23,466 nucleotides of DNA from Actinotignum schaalii_C (GCF_034119425.1 NZ_JAWUEL010000031.1:1-23466), one strand, 5' to 3'. Counted from the stretch's first letter, positions 6,425 to 14,828 are shown. Made by a program: numbers and translations. Notes: generated by a model not told the origin, from the letters alone.

Positions 6425-6465
6425 GGCGGCTATACACTCGGTGACTAGTGGAACTAGTTACTGAG
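6410..6465 (+). promoter_or_regulatory. padR promoter with palindromic operator
   Basis: A -35-like TTGCGC (6410-6415) and -10-like TATACA (6431-6436) are 15 bp apart. Immediately after them lies a 13-bp inverted repeat with a 3-bp centre: CTCGGTGACTAGT (6437-6449) and ACTAGTTACTGAG (6453-6465), mismatched at two positions. The predicted transcription start falls in the left arm, so a bound repressor would block transcription. PadR proteins usually bind such palindromes at their own promoter. Autoregulation is inferred. Confidence 0.6.
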
Positions 6466-6483
6466 TGAATAGTTGGTATCGGA

Positions 6484-7005
6484 ATGGAAGTTCAGTACGC
6501 ATTCCTCGGTTTGCTTACCCGTGAACCGAATTACGGCTACGAGTTGAAAAAACTCTACGACCGCTACTTCGCAGGGGATAAGCCGATTTTGGCCGGCCAG
6601 GTCTACGCCACCCTCGCGCGGCTGGCCCGCGATGCCAAAGTGGAGCAGGTGGATGATCACGAAAGTTCGGGTGGCCCGAGCCGCACCCGCTATGCTCTCA
6701 CTACCACCGGGGAGCACGCCCTGCGCGAATGGCTGACCACCCCGGAAGTCCCGGCACTCGCACTTCAAGAGGACCTCTATTTTAAAACGATTCTCTCGCT
6801 TCTCGTGACCGGCGATGCGACCAACTACCTCAAAGCGCAGCGCGCCACCCACCAACAGCGTATGCGCGAACTCACCACCCGCAAACAGAACGCTGCGCTG
6901 GCTGAAAAACTCCTTCTCGACAGCGCGATTTTCCACATCGAGGCTGATCTGCGGTGGATCCAGGTGACCTCCTCGCGCCTCGACCAGCTCAAGGAGGAGC
7001 TATGA
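6484..7005 (+). CDS. PadR family transcriptional regulator
   Basis: This 173-residue protein has the PadR winged-helix domain at about 1-85: a start like MEVQYAFLGLL, then NYGYELKK, a recognition region Q-V-Y-A-T-L-A-R-L at about 39-47, and a wing with RTRYALTTTGE. The C-terminal part (about 95-173) is helical and ends in a coiled-coil-like segment, as in dimerising PadR proteins. It probably represses its own operon and is released by the compound the pump handles. Its stop overlaps the ATG of the downstream ATPase gene (ATGA), so translation is coupled. The Shine-Dalgarno before 6484 is weak. The palindrome at 6437-6465 is the likely binding site. Confidence 0.9.
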   Translation: MEVQYAFLGLLTREPNYGYELKKLYDRYFAGDKPILAGQVYATLARLARDAKVEQVDDHESSGGPSRTRYALTTTGEHALREWLTTPEVPALALQEDLYFKTILSLLVTGDATNYLKAQRATHQQRMRELTTRKQNAALAEKLLLDSAIFHIEADLRWIQVTSSRLDQLKEEL

Positions 7006-7742
7006 GCACTACCGCCATGACTGTCACCGCTACGGGCGCACCAAGCGCGAGCGATACCATTCTTTCCGCGCGAGACCTCGTGAAAAGCTACGGAAAAACC
7101 ACGGCCTTGCGCGGTGTCAGTGTGGATATTCGCCGCGGGGAAATCCTGGCCATTATGGGCCCTTCTGGCTCGGGCAAATCCACCCTCCTCCACGCTCTGG
7201 CCGGTATTGAGCTTCCCGATAGCGGCACGGTTACCTACTTCGGCTCAGCCCCGGCGGATGCTGAGGTCCAGCCTCGCGAACTCACCACGCTTTCCGATAA
7301 TGACCGCACCCGGTTGCGCCGCGAAGATTTCGGCTTCGTTTTCCAATTCAGCCAGCTCGTCCCCGAGCTCACCGCCCTGGATAATATCGCGGTGCCGCTC
7401 CTCCTGGGTGGCACCAAGAAACGCACCGCCTACGCCACCGCCTACCGCTGGCTCGAACGCGTCGGCCTGGCGGACCACGCAAAGGCCCTGCCAGGTGAAA
7501 TGTCCGGCGGGGAAGCCCAGCGCATCGCCATTGCCCGTGCGCTCTGCCCCCACCCCAGCATCCTTTTCGCTGACGAGCCCACCGGCTCTCTCGATTCCCT
7601 CAACTCCGAATACGTCATGAGCGGACTGGTGCACCTGGCCCGTGAACACGCCATGACCGTCGTCCTCGTCACCCACGAACCGACCATCGCCGCCTACGCG
7701 GACCGCGAGATCATCGTCCGCGACGGAATCCTGGAGGCGTAA
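7002..7742 (+). CDS. ABC transporter ATP-binding protein (LolD/MacB type)
   Basis: From ATG 7002 the product is 246 residues. AAGGAGGAG directly upstream and the ATGA overlap with padR decide this start over an open upstream extension. Walker A GPSGSGKST is at 53-61, the signature is the variant MSGGEAQR at 167-174, Walker B ends at D191-E192, and a switch histidine is in LVTHEP. The first 20 residues are a flexible Thr/Ala-rich lead. The group energises FtsX-type permeases that move lipids or amphiphilic drugs or peptides, rather than importers with a binding protein. The permease gene starts 3 bp after this stop. Confidence 0.92.
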   Translation: MSTTAMTVTATGAPSASDTILSARDLVKSYGKTTALRGVSVDIRRGEILAIMGPSGSGKSTLLHALAGIELPDSGTVTYFGSAPADAEVQPRELTTLSDNDRTRLRREDFGFVFQFSQLVPELTALDNIAVPLLLGGTKKRTAYATAYRWLERVGLADHAKALPGEMSGGEAQRIAIARALCPHPSILFADEPTGSLDSLNSEYVMSGLVHLAREHAMTVVLVTHEPTIAAYADREIIVRDGILEA

Positions 7743-7745
7743 CCG

Positions 7746-9938
7746 ATGCGCGTGGCCTGGATCGTGGTACGCCAATCCCTCACTCGAACCAAGGTGCGCC
7801 TCGCCCTCATTACCGGCGCGGTTGCCTTCGGAACCGTCCTCCTGCTCGCCTTCGCAGCTTTCACCCACGCGACTTTTGATCGCACCGCCGAATCCTGGGA
7901 GGCAGCTGTTCACGATGCACCCTATGTTTCGGATTTACCCGCAGCTGCGGCGTCGTCGCATATAAAAATGTATCGCCCCGGTATTGATGACCTCGCGATG
8001 ATCGGTGGGGCGCAGGTCGAGGTCTTGTATGTGGACGCGGCCGGGGTAGGCAATCCGGCGCAGCTGCACGGCATCACCTGGCCGGGCCGCGGGGAATATC
8101 TGCTCTCGCGCGGTACCCGCACCCTGCTGGAAACCAGCGCGAATCCCGCGGTTGCCAACCGCTTCGGGCGCGTGGATCGGGGCACGCTGCCCCGGGAGCT
8201 GACCAACGGCCCGGACGACCTCCTCGCCGTGGTGGGGGCGGATTTGAGCGAGGTGGCCGATGCTCGCAGCCTCGCGTCCTTCGAGCCGGCCGGCGCCAGC
8301 GGAAGCGACCCGAATTTCATTCTGCTTCTCATCGGCCTGGTGGTGCTGCTTTTCCCGGTGCTTTCCCTTATCTCGATTTCGGCGGCGCTTGGCAGTGCCC
8401 AGCGTGAACAGCGCTACGCCACCTTGCGCCTGGTGGGTGCAACCACGCGGCAGGTGCGCGGCATTCTTATCCTCGAGGCCCTGGTGGGAGCGGCGGCCGG
8501 GTACGCGCTGGGTGCGGCGCTTTTCGCGGTGGCGCGGCCACTTCTTGCGGAGATTCCGCTGGCGCGCGGGCGCTATTGGGCCGAGTCCCTCGCGGTCACG
8601 CCGCTAGCCTACGCGCTCGCCGCGCTCGCGATTATTGCGATGGTGGTGGGAGCGAATCTGTGGGGGCTGCGGCGCATTGAGGCCACGCCCCTGGGGATGG
8701 TACGACGCCGCCGCACTCTCACCCGCCCCTCTCCGCTCAGTTTTGCCGGTATCGCGCTGGCCTGCACGATCTTTGGCTACCTGTATCTCACCAGCGAGCC
8801 GGATAACGCCACCGGCACCGAACAAAATCTCTTCCTGATTGCGCTGGTCATCATGATGCTCGGCCTGGTGGTGGCGGCACGCTGGCTGATTTACGCGCTG
8901 GCCGGCCTGAGTGCACGCTGGGCACGGCGGGCGCCCATGATTATCGGCCAAAAATACGTGCGGGCGCATTCGGGGCGGATCGCCCGTTCGGTTTCCGGGG
9001 TGATCCTCGCGCTTTTCGCCGGTACCTTCTTTATTACCACGGTTTCCGAGGTGGATTTCCTGGGCGCGCAGGTGCCGACCGTGGCGGAAAAGATGCCGAG
9101 CACCACCGCGGTGCTCGCCAACCTCAGCCCGGAGCAGGCCGAGGCCGCGGCCCGGGCGATTCCCGCGAATGTTCCGGGGGCGAGGGCCCTCACCGTGCCC
9201 TATCTCGCGCGGTCCTGGGTGGTGCTTCCCTGCGAGAGTGCGGCCCGCGCCGTGGGACTCATGTGCCAGGGCAGTGGCGTGGTGGGCGTGAACTTTTGGG
9301 ATTTGGCGGATGCGCCGGGCGCCGTCGTCGAAGCTCCCGATGCCACGCAGTTAGCCGAAACCGTGCAGGGAAGTTACAACGCGTATATTTCCGGGGAGGC
9401 GAGCGCGGTGCTGCTGGAGCTGCGCGAGCCGGGCGATATTGAGGCCGTGCGCACGGTCCTCATGAATGCGCAGCTTACCGAGCCGGGTAGCGTCTTTGTG
9501 TTCGCCGGTGGGTGCGGCATCGCGATGGCGGTGGATAAGACCGTGGAAACTATGACGTACCTGGTCTACGCCGGAATTGCCCTGACGTTTGCGGTGGCGA
9601 TTGTGTCGCTGCTGGTCTCGACGTACGCGGGGTTACTGGAACGACGCCGCTCTTTGCTAACCCTGCGCCTGAGCGGCATGCAGGTACGCCAGCTGGCCGC
9701 CATGCTCGTGGTGGAGTCGGTGTTGCCGCTGGCGGTGATCGCCACAATCACAACGGCGGCCGGTTTCGGGGCCGGCTGGCTGCTCATGGAGATGCGTTCT
9801 GTTTCCCTGGACGCCTCTTTCTCTCCTGTGCTGCTGGTGGCTTTGCTGGCAGCGCTGGTGCTTTCCCTGCTTGCTGTTCTAGCGCTGGTGCCCGCGCTGC
9901 GCCGGGTGAGCGAGCCGGCTAATAACGCCCGGGAGTAG
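7746..9938 (+). CDS. FtsX-type ABC transporter permease with two FtsX domains
   Basis: This 730-residue membrane protein has a first membrane helix near 19-44, an extracytoplasmic region to about 188, and a first FtsX unit around 190-305. Three more hydrophobic segments fall between about 331 and 435, a second extracytoplasmic region runs to about 602, and a second FtsX unit covers 605-720. The ISISAALGSAQREQRYATLRLVG and YAGLLERRRSLLTLRLSG regions are the matching cytoplasmic coupling helices. The two-unit layout fits drug or peptide resistance and lipoprotein-type transporters. With PadR and the ATPase it forms a three-gene operon, probably an efflux or resistance pump whose substrate cannot be named. 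GGAGGC lies about 10 nt before the ATG. Confidence 0.9.
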   Translation: MRVAWIVVRQSLTRTKVRLALITGAVAFGTVLLLAFAAFTHATFDRTAESWEAAVHDAPYVSDLPAAAASSHIKMYRPGIDDLAMIGGAQVEVLYVDAAGVGNPAQLHGITWPGRGEYLLSRGTRTLLETSANPAVANRFGRVDRGTLPRELTNGPDDLLAVVGADLSEVADARSLASFEPAGASGSDPNFILLLIGLVVLLFPVLSLISISAALGSAQREQRYATLRLVGATTRQVRGILILEALVGAAAGYALGAALFAVARPLLAEIPLARGRYWAESLAVTPLAYALAALAIIAMVVGANLWGLRRIEATPLGMVRRRRTLTRPSPLSFAGIALACTIFGYLYLTSEPDNATGTEQNLFLIALVIMMLGLVVAARWLIYALAGLSARWARRAPMIIGQKYVRAHSGRIARSVSGVILALFAGTFFITTVSEVDFLGAQVPTVAEKMPSTTAVLANLSPEQAEAAARAIPANVPGARALTVPYLARSWVVLPCESAARAVGLMCQGSGVVGVNFWDLADAPGAVVEAPDATQLAETVQGSYNAYISGEASAVLLELREPGDIEAVRTVLMNAQLTEPGSVFVFAGGCGIAMAVDKTVETMTYLVYAGIALTFAVAIVSLLVSTYAGLLERRRSLLTLRLSGMQVRQLAAMLVVESVLPLAVIATITTAAGFGAGWLLMEMRSVSLDASFSPVLLVALLAALVLSLLAVLALVPALRRVSEPANNARE

Positions 9939-10185
9939 CGGTCAGGAATCGCGCGCTGGGTGCGTCTTCGGTGAAGGGTGCGCTATAGGCAAATATAGAG
10001 TCGCCCAAGTAAACGTGTGTACCGAGGATTTTCTTCATCCAGTGGCTCAACCCGCTGTGGCCGGGTGGCTGCATGCAGAATATCGTCATCTGACAGGCCT
10101 TGCAGTGATGCGTGTTTTCTGGCCGAGACATGACGTGAAGCTGTACTGCGCATGCGTTAGATTCGTAGTACAGGTGTGAAAACAT
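9919..10185 (-). CDS. Possible small protein with a Cys/His cluster, doubtful
   Basis: This minus-strand frame encodes 88 residues from ATG 10185 (AGGGG about 9 nt upstream) or 70 from ATG 10131, which has no ribosome site. The composition is unlike the Arg/Pro-rich shadow frames nearby. It has a HHCKACQMTIFC cluster resembling part of a zinc-binding knuckle, then GHSGLSHW and a YLGDSIFAY stretch. Its last 20 bp overlap the end of the permease gene on the opposite strand. I recognise no family. It could be a real accessory gene, a relic or chance; the lack of a second clear CXXC pair weighs against a complete zinc ribbon. Confidence 0.3.
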   Translation of the reverse strand: MFSHLYYESNACAVQLHVMSRPENTHHCKACQMTIFCMQPPGHSGLSHWMKKILGTHVYLGDSIFAYSAPFTEDAPSARFLTATPGRY

Positions 10186-10496
10186 ATACAGCAGCCCCTA
10201 GGGATGGTGTGGCTCTTGAGAAAAGCGAAACTTCACCCTGCTCGCCTAAACGTCTCCCGCCAGCGGTGCGGGGGAGGCCTGCGAAGCTCCATCCCATCCG
10301 CCGAAGCACTCCGCGCCCGGCTAGCGCCGTCGTGAAAAAAATAACTTTGCGGGCTGCGAAGAAGGGGACATCAGTCCCGCGAAGTTGTCTGACTTTTACT
10401 TTTCGCGTCGCGCCGCGCGCGCGAACCGCGATTTTCTGAGGAATTTTCAGGGTTTTTCAGCGCTTTTCCCGCCCGCAAAACCGCAGGTAACGGGCA

Positions 10497-10512
10497 GAAA
10501 GTCCCGACTTTC
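10497..10512. promoter_or_regulatory. Perfect palindrome upstream of adhE
   Basis: GAAAGTC (10497-10503) and GACTTTC (10506-10512) are exact inverted copies around CC, about 65 bp upstream of the candidate -10 element. It is a possible activator or repressor site; the regulator is unknown. Confidence 0.4.
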
Positions 10513-10576
10513 CCCCGATCCGTCCCGCGGCGCGCCCGGTGCGAGCTGCGCTACAACGCAAGCATCTTTCATTCGC

Positions 10577-10582
10577 TAAAGT
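10577..10582 (+). promoter_or_regulatory. Candidate -10 element of adhE
   Basis: TAAAGT fits the actinobacterial TANNNT -10 pattern. No good -35 hexamer lies 16-19 bp upstream. If used, it would give a leader of about 160 nt before the adhE start. Confidence 0.3.
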
Positions 10583-10751
10583 AAAGGCGCGAGCGACGAT
10601 GGAGCCGGCAACCGGCATCACGGCTCGTACGGAAACGCGCATGGTTCGTCAAGAGCCAGCGTCGTTCCCGCACCGCGGTTATCCCGTGGCGTGGGGCAAC
10701 GCTATATGCCGAAGGTGACACAGGCGCGGATCCATTGGGAGAAAGCGAACT

Positions 10752-13664
10752 ATGGCTACCACTCAGCAAACTGGTGACCGCATCAACGTTGGTGACATGA
10801 TCGATCGCTTGGCATCGCAGGCAATATCCGCCCTTGAAGAATTCGATGCCTTCGATCAAGAAAAGATTAATGCGATTGTGCATGCGATGGCCCTTGCCGG
10901 GGTTGATCAGCACATGGTGCTCGCCAAGGCCGCCATTGAAGAAACAGGCCGCGGCCTCTACGAAGATAAGTGCGTCAAGAATCTTTTCGCCACGGAATAT
11001 ATCTGGAATTCCATCAAGTATGACCGCACCGTGGGTATTATCCGTCAGGATAAGCAAAAGGGCATTATCGAAATCGCTGAGCCCGTGGGCGTGATTGCCG
11101 GGGTGACGCCGGTAACCAACCCGACGTCCACCACAATGTTCAAGTGCATTATCTCCATCATGACTCGCAATCCGATTATTTTTGCGTTCCACCCCAGTGC
11201 GCAAAAGTCCTCGGCGCTGGCCGCACAGGTCATGCTGGACGCCGCGATTGCCGCCGGAGCCCCCGAGCACTGCATCCAGTGGATCGAAACTCCTTCCTTG
11301 GAAGCCACGAAGACCCTGCTCAACCACGATTCCATCTCCCTGGCCCTGGCCACCGGAGGAGCGGGCATGGTGGCCTCCGCCTACTCCACCGGCAAGCCGG
11401 CCCTGGGCGTGGGCCCGGGTAACGCTCCGGTGTACGTGCACAAGACCGCCAAGATTAAGCGCACCGTTAATGACCTCATCCTCTCGAAGACCTTCGATAA
11501 CGGCATGATCTGCGCCTCCGAACAGTCTCTCGTGATCGACGCCTCGATCCGCGAGGAGCTCCTGGCCGAATTCGAGCGCATGGGCTGCCACATCGTCACC
11601 CCGGAAGAGAAGAAGGCCCTGGCTAAATTCATGGTCAAGGCTGATGGCACGATCAGCGCTGACGTCGTGGGTATGAATGCGGACCGCATCGCCGAAGGTG
11701 CGGGCATTGATGTTCCTACCGGAACGAAGATCCTCCTCGTCGAGCTTGAGGACCTCGGCCCCGAAGAACCCTTCTCGCGTGAGAAGCTGTGCCCGGTACT
11801 CGGCTACACCACCGTGGAAAGCGATGCCGAAGGTTTCGACGTGGCCGAAAAGCTGCTGCGTTTCGGTGGCTTGGGCCATACCGCGGTTATCCACACGGAA
11901 GATAAGGACGTGGCGCGCGAATACGGGCTGCGCATGAAGGCCTGCCGCATTATCGTCAACGCTCCTTCCGCGCTGGGCGGCATCGGCGACGTCTACAACG
12001 GACTCATCCCGTCCATGACGCTCGGGTGCGGCTCCTACGGGCGGAATTCCGTTTCGCATAACGTCAGCGCCGTCGACCTCATTAATATCAAGCGAATCGC
12101 GGAAAGGCGTAACAATATGCAGTGGTTCAAGGTTCCGCCGAAGACGTACTTCGAGCGGTACTCCACGCAGTACCTGCAGAAGATGCCCGCGATTTCGCGT
12201 GTCTTCATCGTCACCGACCCGGGCATGGTCATGAACGGCTACGTGGACGTTATTATCGATCACCTCAAGGCCCGCCGGGACGACGTCGCCTGGAATATCT
12301 TCCAGGACGTGGAACCCAACCCTTCCTCGACCACGGTGTTCCGCGGGGCGAAACTCATGGAGGAATTCCAGCCCGATTGCATTATCGCCCTGGGTGGCGG
12401 TTCCCCCATGGACGCCGCGAAGGCCATGTGGCTCTTCTATGAACATCCCGAATCCTCGTACTTCGGCATGAAGCAGAAGTTCATGGATATCCGCAAGCGC
12501 ACCTACCGCTTCCCGAAGCTGGGGCGCAAGGCCCAGTTCGTGGCCATCCCGACTACCTCGGGTACCGGTTCGGAATGTACGCCGTTCGCGGTCATCACCG
12601 ACGCGGAAACCCACGTCAAGTACCCCTTCGCCGATTACGCGATTACTCCGAACGTGGCGATTGTGGACGCGCAGTACGTGGACTCGGTGCCTGCCCGCAC
12701 CGCGGCTGATTCGGGTATGGACGCGCTCACGCACGCCATCGAATCCTACGTCTCCACGATGGCCAGCGATTACACCCGCGGCCTGTCCATCCGCGCCGCC
12801 CAGCTCATTTTCGCCAACCTGCGCAAGTCCGTGCTGGAAGGCGATATGGAAGCCAAGGAAAAGGTCCACAATGCCTCGGCTATGGCCGGTATGGCCTTCG
12901 CGAATGCGTTCCTGGGCATTGTCCACTCGCTTTCGCACAAGGTTGGCGGTGAATTTGATATTGCGCACGGTCGCACCAACGCGATCTTCCTGCCGCATGT
13001 TATTCGGTACAACGCTACCAAGCCGTACAAGCACTCCATCTTCCCGGCCTACGAGCACTACCGCGCCGACGAAGACCTCGCGGAATTCGCGAGCTACATG
13101 GGCTTCCCGGCCTCGACCACCGAAGAGGGCGTACAGTCCCTCATCGACGAGGTCACGAAGCTCGCTGAGGATCTCGGTATTGAGATGAGCCTCAAGGCTA
13201 ACGGGGTGACCTGGGAAGCGCTCGAGCCCAAGCTTGACTGGCTCGCCGACCGCGCCCTGGAGGATCAGTGCACCCCGGCCAACCCGAAGGCCCCGCTCGT
13301 CTCCGAGCTGCGCACCCTCATTATCGACGCCTTCGAAGGCGAAGTGGGCTACACCGCCTCGCGCGGTGTGGACGTGCTCGCCGACCTCGGCACCGGTGAA
13401 GCGGCACGCCGCAAGGCTGCGAAGACGCGCAAGGGTGAATCCACCCGGCCTTCGGCTTCGCAATCGGCCACAAACGCCCAGGTAGAGATCTACGATCACA
13501 AGGCCAAGGCCAGCCTCGAGCACGCCGAAGCTGATCAGGATGATCCCGCCGTTGAAGAACTCGTCGATACTCAGCTCGAGGGCGGTTCTTCCGCGAAGGC
13601 TTCCGCGAAGGGCGCCAAGGCGGAGAAGAAGAACGACGGCGCAGCTGAAGGCGCAGCGAACTAA
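10752..13664 (+). CDS. adhE: Bifunctional acetaldehyde-CoA/alcohol dehydrogenase
   Basis: This 970-residue fusion reduces acetyl-CoA to acetaldehyde and then to ethanol, recycling NADH in anaerobic growth. The N-terminal aldehyde dehydrogenase half (about 1-440) has its catalytic cysteine at C254 in DNGMICASEQS. The C-terminal iron-dependent alcohol dehydrogenase half (about 450-862) has the GGGSPMDAAKA nucleotide motif at 548-558, and metal ligands in DALTHAIE (D657, H661), FLGIVHSLSH and HGRTNAIFLPH. AdhE proteins are usually about 870-900 residues; this one carries an extra tail of about 105 residues rich in Ala, Lys, Glu and Ser. The Shine-Dalgarno GGGAGAAAG precedes the ATG. It appears monocistronic, with a strong hairpin right after it. 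AdhE normally forms spirosome filaments; the effect of the tail on this is unknown. Confidence 0.97.
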   Translation: MATTQQTGDRINVGDMIDRLASQAISALEEFDAFDQEKINAIVHAMALAGVDQHMVLAKAAIEETGRGLYEDKCVKNLFATEYIWNSIKYDRTVGIIRQDKQKGIIEIAEPVGVIAGVTPVTNPTSTTMFKCIISIMTRNPIIFAFHPSAQKSSALAAQVMLDAAIAAGAPEHCIQWIETPSLEATKTLLNHDSISLALATGGAGMVASAYSTGKPALGVGPGNAPVYVHKTAKIKRTVNDLILSKTFDNGMICASEQSLVIDASIREELLAEFERMGCHIVTPEEKKALAKFMVKADGTISADVVGMNADRIAEGAGIDVPTGTKILLVELEDLGPEEPFSREKLCPVLGYTTVESDAEGFDVAEKLLRFGGLGHTAVIHTEDKDVAREYGLRMKACRIIVNAPSALGGIGDVYNGLIPSMTLGCGSYGRNSVSHNVSAVDLINIKRIAERRNNMQWFKVPPKTYFERYSTQYLQKMPAISRVFIVTDPGMVMNGYVDVIIDHLKARRDDVAWNIFQDVEPNPSSTTVFRGAKLMEEFQPDCIIALGGGSPMDAAKAMWLFYEHPESSYFGMKQKFMDIRKRTYRFPKLGRKAQFVAIPTTSGTGSECTPFAVITDAETHVKYPFADYAITPNVAIVDAQYVDSVPARTAADSGMDALTHAIESYVSTMASDYTRGLSIRAAQLIFANLRKSVLEGDMEAKEKVHNASAMAGMAFANAFLGIVHSLSHKVGGEFDIAHGRTNAIFLPHVIRYNATKPYKHSIFPAYEHYRADEDLAEFASYMGFPASTTEEGVQSLIDEVTKLAEDLGIEMSLKANGVTWEALEPKLDWLADRALEDQCTPANPKAPLVSELRTLIIDAFEGEVGYTASRGVDVLADLGTGEAARRKAAKTRKGESTRPSASQSATNAQVEIYDHKAKASLEHAEADQDDPAVEELVDTQLEGGSSAKASAKGAKAEKKNDGAAEGAAN

Positions 13665-13688
13665 GCCGGCAGAGCCAGCCTGGCAGGT

Positions 13689-13723
13689 GGCGGGCGCCGG
13701 GGACACGCAGTCCGGCGCCCGCC
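13689..13723 (+). terminator. Strong hairpin terminator after adhE
   Basis: GGCGGGCGCCGG (13689-13700) pairs perfectly over 12 bp with CCGGCGCCCGCC (13712-13723) around an 11-nt loop, 24 bp after the adhE stop. It has no T-tract, which is common for GC-rich actinobacterial terminators. Confidence 0.75.
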
Positions 13724-13764
13724 GCGCTAGGCCTCAAGGCTCGCCCGCGGCGAGCTTCCATCGG

Positions 13765-13770
13765 TAGAGT
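13765..13770 (+). promoter_or_regulatory. -10 element for a leaderless transcript
   Basis: TAGAGT matches TANNNT and ends 7 nt before the GTG at 13778, the spacing expected when transcription starts at the start codon. No Shine-Dalgarno is present in the same interval. Confidence 0.5.
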
Positions 13771-13777
13771 GGGTAAG

Positions 13778-13930
13778 GTGAAGAAGAAACTACTGACTGT
13801 GGCGGGTGCACTGCTGTGTTCCCTGGCTCTGGCCTCGTGTTCCTCGTCCCCTTCGGATAACCCCAGTTCCGACCCGAGTTCCTCGGGCCCCGGATCCTGC
13901 TCGGTGGAATCGAACGCGCCGGGTTGCTAA
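13778..13930 (+). CDS. Very small lipoprotein
   Basis: GTG 13778 to TAA 13928-13930 encodes 50 residues. The first 20 are a classic lipoprotein signal: three lysines after the start, a hydrophobic core, and lipobox LASC with C21. The mature peptide is only about 30 residues, rich in Ser, Pro, Gly and Asp, with two further cysteines (C41 and the last residue, C50). There is no Shine-Dalgarno, but a TANNNT element 7 nt upstream suggests a leaderless mRNA. A GTG nine bases upstream in frame is an alternative start. It is flanked by the adhE terminator and gpmA, so it looks independently transcribed. No function is known to me. It could be a surface peptide or a signal-peptide-derived pheromone source; the latter is speculation. 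Confidence 0.65.
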   Translation: MKKKLLTVAGALLCSLALASCSSSPSDNPSSDPSSSGPGSCSVESNAPGC

Positions 13931-14090
13931 GCGGCTGCTCGGCAGTCAATCGACTGTCAAGCTGCTGGTGGCCCAGTCCGCGCACGCGGCCGGCAGTGAT
14001 GCCGGGCGCGTGCGCACGGCGTCGTCGTTCCCCTTTAAGTTCTAGGCAAAGGGCGTGGTAACCCGCGCCGTGACATGAAAGAATAACGAT

Positions 14091-14828
14091 ATGACCTACA
14101 CACTGGTATTGCTCCGCCACGGCGAGAGCGATTGGAACGCAAAGAACCTGTTCACCGGTTGGGTTGATGTGCCGCTCTCGGAGAAGGGGCGTGCCGAAGC
14201 CGCTCACGGTGGCAAGCTCCTCAAGGAGAACAACATCCTCCCCGACCTCCTGTTCACCTCGCTGCTCCGGCGCGCGATCACCACGGCGAATATCGCCCTG
14301 GATGAATGTGATCGTCACTGGATCCCGGTACAGCGGTCGTGGCACCTGAATGAACGCCACTACGGCGCGTTGCAGGGTAAGAACAAGAAGGAAATCCGCG
14401 ACGAATACGGCGAAGAACAGTTCATGCAGTGGCGCCGCTCCTACGATGTTCCGCCGCCGGCCATTGAGCTCGGTTCGGAATGGTCGCAGGATCAGGATCC
14501 TCGCTATGCCGGTGAACCGATCCCGCGTTCGGAATGCCTCAAGGATGTGCTCGCGCGCGCGCTGCCCTACTGGGAATCCGATATCGTGCCCGCTATCAAG
14601 ACCGGGAAAACCGTCATGATTGCGGCGCACGGCAATTCGCTGCGCGGTATCGTTAAGTACCTTGATGACATCTCCGATGATGACATTGTGGGCGTGAACA
14701 TTCCCACCGGCATTCCGCTGGTGTACGAACTTGATGAGGAAACCCTCAAGCCCGTCAAGAAGGGTGGCACCTACCTCGATCCCGAAGCGCAGAAGAAGAT
14801 CGCGGAAGTTGCCAACCAGGGCAAGTAG
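14091..14828 (+). CDS. gpmA: 2,3-bisphosphoglycerate-dependent phosphoglycerate mutase
   Basis: This 245-residue glycolytic enzyme interconverts 3- and 2-phosphoglycerate in the cytoplasm. The phosphohistidine motif LRHGESDWN gives H10, with R9 beside it. The proton donor E88 is in NERHYGALQG, and the second catalytic histidine H180 is in AAHGNSLRG. The length and the FTGWVDVPLSEKG motif fit the cofactor-dependent class rather than GpmI. A GAAAGAATAACGAT leader precedes the ATG with a weak Shine-Dalgarno. The gene stands alone and ends at a strong terminator. Confidence 0.97.
   Translation: MTYTLVLLRHGESDWNAKNLFTGWVDVPLSEKGRAEAAHGGKLLKENNILPDLLFTSLLRRAITTANIALDECDRHWIPVQRSWHLNERHYGALQGKNKKEIRDEYGEEQFMQWRRSYDVPPPAIELGSEWSQDQDPRYAGEPIPRSECLKDVLARALPYWESDIVPAIKTGKTVMIAAHGNSLRGIVKYLDDISDDDIVGVNIPTGIPLVYELDEETLKPVKKGGTYLDPEAQKKIAEVANQGK

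Larger units (their letters stand above)
10186..10751. other. Long non-coding region upstream of adhE
   Basis: No gene is supported in these 566 bases. They contain a small hairpin GGGAC-ATCA-GTCCC (10365-10378), a G/C alternating run near 10411-10425, a perfect palindrome at 10497-10512 and a -10-like TAAAGT at 10577-10582. Downstream is a GC-rich leader with overlapping inverted repeats near 10600-10630. No Rex-type site (TTGTGA-N6-TCACAA-like) was recognised. The length suggests that adhE expression is regulated here. Confidence 0.5.

Noticed and set aside
6954..7001. Upstream extension of the PadR-linked ATPase
   Set aside because: It lies inside padR, while AAGGAGGAG and the ATGA overlap clearly mark ATG 7002.
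10569..13706. Open minus-strand frame of 1045 codons opposite adhE
   Set aside because: It mirrors adhE almost exactly, has an Arg/Gly/His-rich shadow composition and no recognisable domain. High GC and strong codon bias keep the antisense frame open.
13734..14630. Open minus-strand frame of 298 codons opposite gpmA and the mini-lipoprotein
   Set aside because: The plus-strand reading has all phosphoglycerate mutase motifs; the antisense product resembles nothing.
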